A program made the translations under genes and the position numbers. Shown here piece by piece: positions 27,824-33,904 of a DNA stretch of 64,000 bases (the first letter of the stretch is position 1; the number at the start of each line of letters is the position of its first letter). The notes under the pieces were generated by a model. It was not told where the DNA came from, did not search any database, and saw only the letters and a program-made list of their open reading frames with translations. The DNA is taken from the NCBI RefSeq assembly GCF_018598185.1, contig NZ_JAHESC010000015.1:62001-126000 (forward strand), read 5' to 3'. This DNA is from Dawidia soli (GTDB taxonomy: Bacteria > Bacteroidota > Bacteroidia > Cytophagales > Cyclobacteriaceae).

Positions 27824-27846
27824 AGGCTACCCGGAATGGGTGGCCT
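27824..27846 (+). terminator. Terminator after the STN receptor gene
   Basis: 9-bp stem AGGCTACCC / GGGTGGCCT (one T-G wobble) with a 5-base loop, followed by TTCTTGTT, starting 25 bases after the receptor stop. Confidence 0.65.
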
Positions 27847-27940
27847 TTCTTGTTAAGGTGCAGAACGCAAAGAACGGAGCCCTGAAAGAGCATAACAAAT
27901 CAGCATGTGCGTGCCTCGAATTGTTACTAGGGTATAAATG

Positions 27941-27973
27941 AAAGAGGGTATCTCGACTGGAGATACCCTCTTT
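27941..27973. terminator. Bidirectional terminator between convergent genes
   Basis: Perfect 13-bp stem AAAGAGGGTATCT / AGATACCCTCTTT with a 7-base loop, 31 bases after the minus-strand anti-sigma gene stop. The bases between the two hairpins (27847-27940) hold no convincing gene. Confidence 0.85.
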
Positions 27974-28003
27974 TCGTAAAGCGTTTGGCGGTACCGGCTG
28001 CGG

Positions 28004-28900
28004 TTATTTGCCGCGGTAGTCGGTCAGTTTCTTGAGCAATACCGGGTCGCTGATGGGCGTTAACGGCCGGATCTTCTCAGATTCTTCGTTCAGCAAGTAG
28101 TAGTTCTCTTTGTAGAACAGGAATACCGTGCGTTTGTTGTCGCTGAAGAACTCCATGATCTCGTACAGGTTCTTTTCGAACGAGCCATACAGATAAAGCT
28201 TACCTTCTTTAAACTGATAGTGGAAGGTATATTTCTTGTTGTTGCTGTCGGTGCGAACTTCGATTTCGGCTTTCGCGCTCTTCGGCTCGGCGGAAGATTC
28301 ACGCAGCGTGCCATCGTCGTGGGCGGCGGTGTTGCCGGCTTCTTCGCTCGGGTCGAACACGGTAATGTTCGGCTTGGTCACGGCCGGTTCCTGGGGTGCC
28401 GCGACGGCGGTGTCTTTGGGACGGGCCGTTTTGTTTGTCGCGGGGGCTTGCCGGGTAGGAGCGGTGGTCGTCTCGTGTTGTTCGGCCAGCGGCGCCGCCG
28501 GTGTTTCCGTAGCCGGTGTCGTGTCGGGCGTTGCTACCGCCCCGGGTTGTGTTTCGGTTGCGGGTGACTCTTGCTGTGCGGTGCTTGTATTGTCCTTGCC
28601 CGGCTTCAGGTATAGGTATACACCTGCGCCGATCGCCCCGGCGACCAACAGGCCTGCCAGTGTTTTGGCCAATACGGCTTCGCCGCCCGTAGGAGCGGGA
28701 ACCGGTATGCTGTTCAGCAGGGTCTTCAACTGAACCCGGCGGGCCTGGCGGATACCTTCGGCAATGCTTTGTTGCAACGTGTACTCGCGCTTCAATTCAG
28801 GATCGGCGTTCAACTGTTGTTCGAAAGCCGCTTTCTCCTCGCCCTTCAGCCCATTCGCAATGTAGCGGTCTAATAATTCCAAGTCTCTTTCCAGTGCCAT
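28004..28900 (-). CDS. Membrane-anchored putative anti-sigma factor
   Basis: 298 aa from the ATG at 28900 (ALERDLELLDRYIANGLKGEEKAAFEQQL); an earlier in-frame ATG would overlap the sigma gene. The N-terminal 60 residues are like the helical sigma-binding region of anti-sigma factors but lack the HxxxCxxC zinc motif. One membrane helix (about 68-90; LAKTLAGLLVAGAIGAGVYLYLK), then a long Thr/Pro/Ala-rich linker (about 95-200) and a compact C-terminal domain (YTFHYQFKEGKLYLYGSFEKNLYEIMEFF) that may sense the signal outside. It follows the ECF sigma gene by 4 bases. The role is inferred from position and layout. Confidence 0.75.
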   Translation of the reverse strand: MALERDLELLDRYIANGLKGEEKAAFEQQLNADPELKREYTLQQSIAEGIRQARRVQLKTLLNSIPVPAPTGGEAVLAKTLAGLLVAGAIGAGVYLYLKPGKDNTSTAQQESPATETQPGAVATPDTTPATETPAAPLAEQHETTTAPTRQAPATNKTARPKDTAVAAPQEPAVTKPNITVFDPSEEAGNTAAHDDGTLRESSAEPKSAKAEIEVRTDSNNKKYTFHYQFKEGKLYLYGSFEKNLYEIMEFFSDNKRTVFLFYKENYYLLNEESEKIRPLTPISDPVLLKKLTDYRGK

Positions 28901-28904
28901 AGTT

Positions 28905-29444
28905 CTAATCCAAAAAATCACGCTCAGAGTACTGAGCTTTGACTAATTCATCTAATTTCATTTTACACTTGTACTTCTTCGTTTTGGCCGTGTCGGTGTT
29001 GGCGAATCCCAGTTTGTCTGCGATCTCCTGCATGGACATCTCTTCGAAGTAGTAGTACATCAGCACTTTCTTGCAGGTTTCCCCTAATTGCTCGATGCAG
29101 TGTAAAATTATCTTATCACGTTCGGCCGTTTCTGTATCTAACGACACAGCCGTGTCTTTTTCTTCATTCGAGAGGCGTTTTTTTCTATCCAGCTCTTTTC
29201 TCCACAGGTTCTGACAAATGCTGTAGATGTAGGTACTGATCTTGGAGGTCATGACCAGGTTACCTGAGGTGGCCTTTTGCCAGAAGACGATGAGTGCGTC
29301 CTGGTAAACGTCGCGGGCCTCTTCTTCGGTTCCACTGTTGGTGATGACGAGCTTGGTCATCATCCGGTAGTATTTCTTATACAAGAACTCGAGAGCTTTC
29401 TCATCGCCTTTACAAATGCGCTCGAAAATCTCTTTTTCGTCCAT
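28905..29444 (-). CDS. ECF RNA polymerase sigma factor
   Basis: 179 aa from the ATG at 29444 (DEKEIFERICKGDEKALEFLYKKYY); a start 8 codons upstream is possible. Region 2 has EEEARDVYQDALIVFWQKA, and region 4 has IEQLGETCKKVLMYYYFEEMSMQEIADKLGFANTDTAKTKKYKCKMKL. The latter is the ordinary ECF type, not the FecI type seen at 23.3 kb. Operon with the membrane anti-sigma candidate; regulon unknown. No perfect TAnnTTTG box is seen in front, so it may use its own promoter type. Confidence 0.9.
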   Translation of the reverse strand: MDEKEIFERICKGDEKALEFLYKKYYRMMTKLVITNSGTEEEARDVYQDALIVFWQKATSGNLVMTSKISTYIYSICQNLWRKELDRKKRLSNEEKDTAVSLDTETAERDKIILHCIEQLGETCKKVLMYYYFEEMSMQEIADKLGFANTDTAKTKKYKCKMKLDELVKAQYSERDFLD

Positions 29445-29525
29445 GTGTGAGCTCGACCTGTATACCATCGTTTAGCGGGGTTGTAACCTCTGAGGTTGTC
29501 TTTTTGTGAATTTTCCGGCGAATGG

Positions 29526-29567
29526 GGCCTGCCTGTCGGCGGGCAGGCCTGCCTGCCGGTAGGCAGG
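29526..29567. repeat. Double palindromic repeat of the CCTGCCTGCCGGTAGGCAGG type
   Basis: Two overlapping hairpins: GGCCTGCC / GGCAGGCC (29526-29533 and 29542-29549) and CCTGCCT / AGGCAGG (29548-29554 and 29561-29567) with a GCCGGT loop. It lies 14 bases after the DUF2147 gene and 80 bases before the sigma gene start. Such GC-rich palindromes are known to be dispersed in intergenic regions of Bacteroidota and other phyla; here it may also end the DUF2147 transcript. Confidence 0.6.
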
Positions 29568-29581
29568 GTTCTTCCAGGAGG

Positions 29582-30016
29582 TTAATGGGCCCTGTTCCAG
29601 GTTTGGGTTCGGTAAAATGGCCCCCAATATCCGCGGACCTTCAGATTATCGCCCTCCAGCCAGATCTTGCATCCATATACCTTGCCGCTTTCGGGGTCGA
29701 GGATCTTGCCGTCGGTATATTCGGTGCCTGATTTGACCATATCCTGCATAATTTCCATGCCGACGATCTTTTTCTTGTAGCGAGGGTCGTCTTCCGAGCA
29801 CTCGTCACAGATCGGGTCGGGGTCGTCTTCGGGGGCGCGGACAAGCTTCGTGATCTTGCCATGCACTTTGCCGTCGCGCTCGTAAAGCTCCACGATAGAT
29901 CGCTCTTTGCCGGTGTTGTCATCGATCGTCTTCCATTTTCCCAGCACCGAGGGGGGCTGGGCCAGGCCGGCGTGTGCCCAGAAGAGCAACGCCATTGTCA
30001 GAATCCGGAGGGGCAT
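29582..30016 (-). CDS. Exported DUF2147-family protein
   Basis: 144 aa. Signal peptide RILTMALLFWAHAGLAQ; then the DUF2147 signature VLGKWKTIDDNTGKERSIVELYERDGKVHGKI and DGKILDPESGKVYGCKIWLEGDNLKVRGYWGPFYRTQTW. A Cys-x-x-Cys (CDEC) and a further Cys could form a disulfide. Family proteins are small periplasmic or secreted beta-rich proteins of unknown role. Own promoter: TATTTTTG at 30037-30044, whose T run is also the tail of the hppA terminator. Confidence 0.88.
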   Translation of the reverse strand: MPLRILTMALLFWAHAGLAQPPSVLGKWKTIDDNTGKERSIVELYERDGKVHGKITKLVRAPEDDPDPICDECSEDDPRYKKKIVGMEIMQDMVKSGTEYTDGKILDPESGKVYGCKIWLEGDNLKVRGYWGPFYRTQTWNRAH

Positions 30017-30036
30017 AGGCGGATAGTTTTACCCGT

Positions 30037-30044
30037 CAAAAATA
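30037..30044 (-). promoter_or_regulatory. -7 promoter box of the DUF2147 gene (TATTTTTG)
   Basis: Perfect TAnnTTTG match, 20 bases before the ATG. It overlaps the T-rich tail of the hppA terminator (30049-30071), so end of one transcript and start of the next are packed together. Confidence 0.5.
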
Positions 30045-30048
30045 GAAA

Positions 30049-30071
30049 AAGCCCCGGCATTCCCGAGGCTT
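30049..30071 (-). terminator. Intrinsic terminator of hppA
   Basis: Minus-strand stem AAGCCTCGG / CCGGGGCTT (one mismatch) with a 5-base loop, followed by TTTCTATTTTT, 29 bases after the hppA stop. Confidence 0.75.
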
Positions 30072-30099
30072 CTCCTGAATTTGATGGCGTATTTTGCCG

Positions 30100-32292
30100 T
30101 TACTGAGCGCTTTTTTCGGGCGCTGCGACAGATGTGATCACTTCGGTCTGGGCTTTGGCCGGGGTGGCCTGGGCGGCTGCCGAATGGTCTTTGTGTGCAA
30201 TGTGCGGGGCGATGATCAGGGCCACGATGGAGGTCAGCTTGATCAGGATGTTCATGGACGGGCCGGAGGTATCCTTGAACGGGTCACCTACGGTATCGCC
30301 CGTTACGGATGCCTTGTGCGGCTCCGACTTCTTGTAGTACATCTGGCCGTTGATCTCCACGCCCTTTTCGAACGACTTCTTGGCATTGTCCCACGCGCCG
30401 CCGGCGTTTGACTGGAACATGCCCATCAGCACGCCGGATACGGTCACACCGGCCAGCAGACCACCCAAGACTTCGGGGCCGAAGGTAAAGCCTACCAGCA
30501 CCGGGGCCAGGAGGGCAATAGCACCGGGGGCGATCATTTCGCGGATCGATGCACCGGTTGAAATGGCCACACACTTTTCATATTCGGGCTTGGCCTTGTA
30601 TTCCATGATACCGGGAATTTCGCGGAACTGGCGACGTACTTCGTTCACCATGTCCATCGCCGCACGGCCTACCGCCGCAATGGCCAGCGAGGAGAAGATG
30701 AACGGGATCATACCGCCCACAAACAAACCGGCCAGGACCGGTGCTTTGTAAATATCGATCGAGCTAATGCCGGAGATCCCCACGAAGGCGGCAAAGAGGG
30801 CCAACGAAGTAAGCGCGGCAGAAGCAATGGCAAAGCCTTTACCGGTTGCGGCGGTCGTGTTGCCCACGGCGTCGAGGTTGTCGGTACGATGGCGTACTTC
30901 TTCGGGCAGCTGGCTCATTTCAGCAATACCGCCTGCGTTATCGGCGATCGGACCAAACGCATCGATCGCGAGCTGCATGGCGGTGGTGGCCATCATACCT
31001 GCTGCGGCAATGGCGACGCCATAGAGTCCGGCAAAAGCATAGGAGCCGATGATACCCCCCGCCAGTACAAAGATGGGCAGTACGGTAGATTCCATACCGA
31101 CAGACAACCCGCCGATGATGTTGGTGGCGTGACCGGTGCCCGATTGTTTAATGATCGACAATACCGGGCGCTTGCCCATGGCGGTATAATATTCGGTGAT
31201 CACGCTCATGAGCGTGCCCACGACGAGACCGATGATGATGGCGATGAACACATCGGTGGATGTGAATGTCACGCCGCGGTGTACCAGTGTTTCCGGCAGC
31301 AGGTGCTTTACGGCGAAGAACGAGGCGATGGCGGTCATCACGATCGAGGACCAGTTGCCGATGTTCAATGCGTTTTGGACGCTGTCTGTTTCTTTGCTGA
31401 TGCGTACGAACCAGGTACCGACGATCGAGAAGATCAGGCCCAGGCCGGCGATGAGCATCGGCAGGAGGATGGGAGAGAGGCCGCCGAATTTGTCGGCCGA
31501 TGCGTCGATCTCCTGGCCCAGCACCATGGTGGCGAGGATCGTGGCTACGTATGAACCAAAAAGGTCGGCGCCCATGCCGGCTACGTCGCCTACGTTATCG
31601 CCTACGTTGTCGGCAATGGTGGCGGGGTTGCGCACGTCGTCTTCGGGTATGCCCGCTTCTACTTTCCCTACGAGGTCGGCGCCCACGTCGGCCGCTTTGG
31701 TATAGATACCGCCGCCCACGCGGGCGAAGAGTGCGATCGACTCGGCACCCAGCGAGAAGCCCGCGAGCACTTCGATAGCCTTCTTCATTTCAAGACCGGT
31801 GATGGCCGCGCCGGCCGGCACATACATGTTATACAATACGATGAACAGGCCGCCCAGGCCGAGGATCGCAAGACCGGCTACGCCAATGCCCATGACCGAG
31901 CCGCCGGTGAACGACACCTTCAGGGCGTGGGCCAGGCTGGTGCGGGCGGCTTGTGTCGTGCGTACGTTGGCTTTGGTGGCGATCTTCATGCCGATGTAGC
32001 CTGCGAAGGCCGACAGCACGGCGCCGATCAGGAACGAAATGGCAATGAGGGGGCTTGAATCCGGCACGAGCGTACCCGACCAGGCCAGCAGCAGGGCGGC
32101 GATGACCGCGAAGTAGGTCAACACTTTCCATTCAGCCCGGAGGAACGCCATGGCGCCCTGGGCTATGTAACCGGCAAGCTCCTGCATTTTTGCGTCGCCG
32201 GCGTCCTGTTTGGACACCCAGGCGGATTTAATGGCCATAACGATCAGGCCGACGATTCCCAGCAGCGGGACAAGAAGTAAAATACTGTTCAT
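30100..32292 (-). CDS. hppA: Membrane-bound ion-pumping pyrophosphatase
   Basis: 730 aa, about 16 membrane helices. Catalytic motif [45 protein letters not shown] holds the PPi/Mg-binding Lys and Asp residues. [12 protein letters not shown] has Ala where K+-independent enzymes have Lys, so K+-dependent. In ADLFGS a Gly stands where many Na+-pumping members have a Glu, which argues for H+ rather than Na+, but ion specificity cannot be settled by eye. It hydrolyses PPi and pumps ions out, saving energy. Promoter TTTG - 19 bp - TATCTTTG, followed by a terminator-like hairpin in the leader. Confidence 0.95.
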   Translation of the reverse strand: MNSILLLVPLLGIVGLIVMAIKSAWVSKQDAGDAKMQELAGYIAQGAMAFLRAEWKVLTYFAVIAALLLAWSGTLVPDSSPLIAISFLIGAVLSAFAGYIGMKIATKANVRTTQAARTSLAHALKVSFTGGSVMGIGVAGLAILGLGGLFIVLYNMYVPAGAAITGLEMKKAIEVLAGFSLGAESIALFARVGGGIYTKAADVGADLVGKVEAGIPEDDVRNPATIADNVGDNVGDVAGMGADLFGSYVATILATMVLGQEIDASADKFGGLSPILLPMLIAGLGLIFSIVGTWFVRISKETDSVQNALNIGNWSSIVMTAIASFFAVKHLLPETLVHRGVTFTSTDVFIAIIIGLVVGTLMSVITEYYTAMGKRPVLSIIKQSGTGHATNIIGGLSVGMESTVLPIFVLAGGIIGSYAFAGLYGVAIAAAGMMATTAMQLAIDAFGPIADNAGGIAEMSQLPEEVRHRTDNLDAVGNTTAATGKGFAIASAALTSLALFAAFVGISGISSIDIYKAPVLAGLFVGGMIPFIFSSLAIAAVGRAAMDMVNEVRRQFREIPGIMEYKAKPEYEKCVAISTGASIREMIAPGAIALLAPVLVGFTFGPEVLGGLLAGVTVSGVLMGMFQSNAGGAWDNAKKSFEKGVEINGQMYYKKSEPHKASVTGDTVGDPFKDTSGPSMNILIKLTSIVALIIAPHIAHKDHSAAAQATPAKAQTEVITSVAAPEKSAQ

Positions 32293-32319
32293 ATGATGTT
32301 AAGGATCTGATTGATACAT

Positions 32320-32349
32320 AAAAACCACCCGGTGTGCCGGATGGCTTTT
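32320..32349 (-). promoter_or_regulatory. Terminator-like hairpin in the hppA 5' leader
   Basis: On the minus strand a 13-bp stem AAAAGCCATCCGG / CCGGGTGGTTTTT (two G-T wobbles) with a 4-base loop ends in a run of T. It begins about 12 bases after the hppA -7 box, so it is at the very start of the hppA mRNA. It could be the stop for read-through from the thioesterase operon, or an attenuator. Confidence 0.6.
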
Positions 32350-32361
32350 TACTAAGGATGG

Positions 32362-32392
32362 CAAAGATAGGAATCGCCCGGAATCTGCCAAA
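32362..32392 (-). promoter_or_regulatory. hppA promoter (TTTG - 19 bp - TATCTTTG)
   Basis: The -33 element TTTG is at 32389-32392 and the -7 element TATCTTTG at 32362-32369, spacing 19, an exact match to the Bacteroidota housekeeping promoter. Expected start of transcription near 32356. Confidence 0.75.
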
Positions 32393-32488
32393 TGATCAAT
32401 ACAATCGGTTGTTCCCGAGCCGGGAAGGGGGTATGATGCGCCATCCGGCGCCGTCCGGAAAATATCCAGAGGAAGAGGCCGTACCGGG

Positions 32489-32875
32489 TCAGACGCCGAA
32501 CATCTGGCGCAGCGCCAGCCAGAGATTTTTCTTCTTGAGATCGTCCAGGCGCGGCAGGGCATCGGCCACTACTACGGGCAGGCCGTCGTGCGTAAAGCTT
32601 TCGTACAGGCGGCTGGAGCCTTGCAACGTGGCGCCCAGGGCAATCACTTTGGTGGGCGCATAGGCGGCGAGGTCGGCCGCGGTAAAGGCCGCGCGCGTAA
32701 TGATCTGTACCGCGGCGATGTTGAGCCGCAGCGCCGTGATCATTTTTGTCAGCGTGGTCTGATCGGCCTCCGACAGGTTCTCCCACGGGTCCGACAGGAT
32801 CACCAGCACGCGGGGCGGGAGGCTGTACAGATCTTCCGGGTAGAGGTATGTTCCGATGGTGGCTGCCTGGCTCAT
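32489..32875 (-). CDS. Hypothetical protein
   Basis: 128 aa, no signal peptide or membrane helix. Alternating beta/alpha pattern (RVLVILSDPW, TKVIALGATLQGSSRLYESFTHDGLPVVVADAL) suggests a small Rossmann-like fold that recognises a single-stranded or nucleotide ligand, but no catalytic motif is seen. It starts 6 bases after the thioesterase stop, so it is co-transcribed. Function not known. Confidence 0.7.
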   Translation of the reverse strand: MSQAATIGTYLYPEDLYSLPPRVLVILSDPWENLSEADQTTLTKMITALRLNIAAVQIITRAAFTAADLAAYAPTKVIALGATLQGSSRLYESFTHDGLPVVVADALPRLDDLKKKNLWLALRQMFGV

Positions 32876-32881
32876 AAGTGC

Positions 32882-33415
32882 TTAGGGTTCCTTGATGTCG
32901 AAGATAGATCGTAACTCGGCGGCTTCAGAAGGTTTCATTCTTCCGGCCAGGATGAGGCGCAGCTGGCGGCGGCGCAGCGCACCTTCGTAGAATTCGGCTT
33001 CTTCCGCCGTCTCGGTTACGACAGCCGGTACGTCGGTAGGCTTCCCATCCTTGTCGAGTGCGACAAAGGTAAAGTAGGCGGCATTACTTTCAAACTTGTG
33101 CGCGGCCGGCACGTCTTCCGCATCGACATCGATGCGCACTTCCATGGACGATTGGAACGCGCGGGTCACGCGTGCCCGCAGCGTCACGACGTTCCCCAGG
33201 CGAATGGGATGCTTGAACGAGATGTTGTCGACCGAGGCGGTCACCACGTGGCGGTTGGAATGCTTCTGCGCGGCGATGGCCGAAACGATATCCATCCAAT
33301 GCATGAGTCGTCCACCCATCAGGTTGTTGAAGGTGTTGGTGTCGTTCGGAAGAACGAGCTCTGTCATGCTGACAAAAGACTCGCGCGGGAATTTGGTTTT
33401 TCGTGTTTCGTTCAT
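32882..33415 (-). CDS. Acyl-CoA thioesterase (hotdog fold, YciA/BFIT type)
   Basis: 177 aa. Hotdog motif VLPNDTNTFNNLMGGRLMHWMDIVSAIAAQKHSNRHVVTASVDNISFKHPIRLGNVVTLRARV, with the usual Asn/Asp active-site pair region. Such enzymes hydrolyse acyl-CoA to free acid and CoA and tune acyl-CoA pools. Head of a two-gene unit with the 128-aa unknown; divergent from the threonine operon. Confidence 0.88.
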   Translation of the reverse strand: MNETRKTKFPRESFVSMTELVLPNDTNTFNNLMGGRLMHWMDIVSAIAAQKHSNRHVVTASVDNISFKHPIRLGNVVTLRARVTRAFQSSMEVRIDVDAEDVPAAHKFESNAAYFTFVALDKDGKPTDVPAVVTETAEEAEFYEGALRRRQLRLILAGRMKPSEAAELRSIFDIKEP

Positions 33416-33670
33416 GGTGAAAAAGATCGCGGCAGGTTCCGGCAGCGGTGTTATCGTGAGATGTTGTGACGCGTGATGTGAGCGGTGTTGGCGTGTATAA
33501 GCATGCTAGGTCGTGATGTTTTAAGGAAATGATACCCGTACTTTTTCGGGTAATATTTTCAAGAGACTCGTTGCATACGATTGCAATGCGCTAATAACCG
33601 TTAGTTCGTGCAAAAATCATAAATTTTCTGTTGGAAACAAGGCGTGTGTTTCATTATTTCGGGATATCAA
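33416..33670. other. Divergent control region between thioesterase and thr operon
   Basis: 255 bases without a protein gene. Contains a 6-bp hairpin TACCCG / CGGGTA (33533-33538, 33547-33552) and an AT-rich stretch. TAAATTTT (33620-33627) is a one-mismatch -7 box pointing to thrA, but without a matching -33 element; I cannot place the thr promoter with confidence. Confidence 0.4.
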
Positions 33671-33733
33671 ATGACACTGGCGAAACCATATATACTTTCC
33701 TCCGGAAGCTTTTTCACAGAAGCTTCTATCGCC

Positions 33734-33796
33734 ATGGCTACCGTTGTGACAATGATTATTACCATCATTATTACCATTACCATCATTACGGGGTAA
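33734..33796 (+). CDS. thrL: Threonine operon leader peptide (thrL-like)
   Basis: 20 codons: after Met-Ala the peptide is a run of Thr, Ile and Val ending ITIITG; 6 of 20 residues are Thr and 8 are Ile. The stop TAA is 108 bases before the thrA start. This is the same design as the E. coli thrL leader (Thr/Ile run), which is set before the same gene, thrA. Stalling on scarce Thr-tRNA or Ile-tRNA would change RNA folding downstream. The frame is also open from an ATG at 33671, giving a 41-codon version; the Thr/Ile run is at the end in both cases. Confidence 0.85.
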   Translation: MATVVTMIITIIITITIITG

Positions 33797-33864
33797 CCCG
33801 TATGCAGCTATACCTCCGCCCCCATTAGGATTACGTCCACCTCCAGGAAGTGCTACGCGTAATC
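33787..33864 (+). promoter_or_regulatory. Attenuator structures of the thr operon
   Basis: Hairpin A: TACGGG / CCCGTA (33787-33792, 33797-33802), with the leader stop codon in its loop. Hairpin B: GATTACG / CGTAATC (33829-33835, 33858-33864) with an inner CAC / GTG, followed by GAAAAAATAAATC. The last leader codons contain ATTACG (33785-33790), identical to the core of the left arm of B, so the right arm CGTAAT could pair with either. No T run follows B, so the mechanism may differ from a classic terminator. Confidence 0.55.
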
Positions 33865-33904
33865 GAAAAAATAAATCACCTCAACAACCAGAAACCATTT
33901 TGTC

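Noticed and set aside
33631-33828. 65-codon frame rich in His and Tyr upstream of thrA
   Set aside because: It is an out-of-frame reading of the Thr/Ile leader repeat (ATT/ACC codons shifted become Tyr/His); the leader frame makes biological sense.
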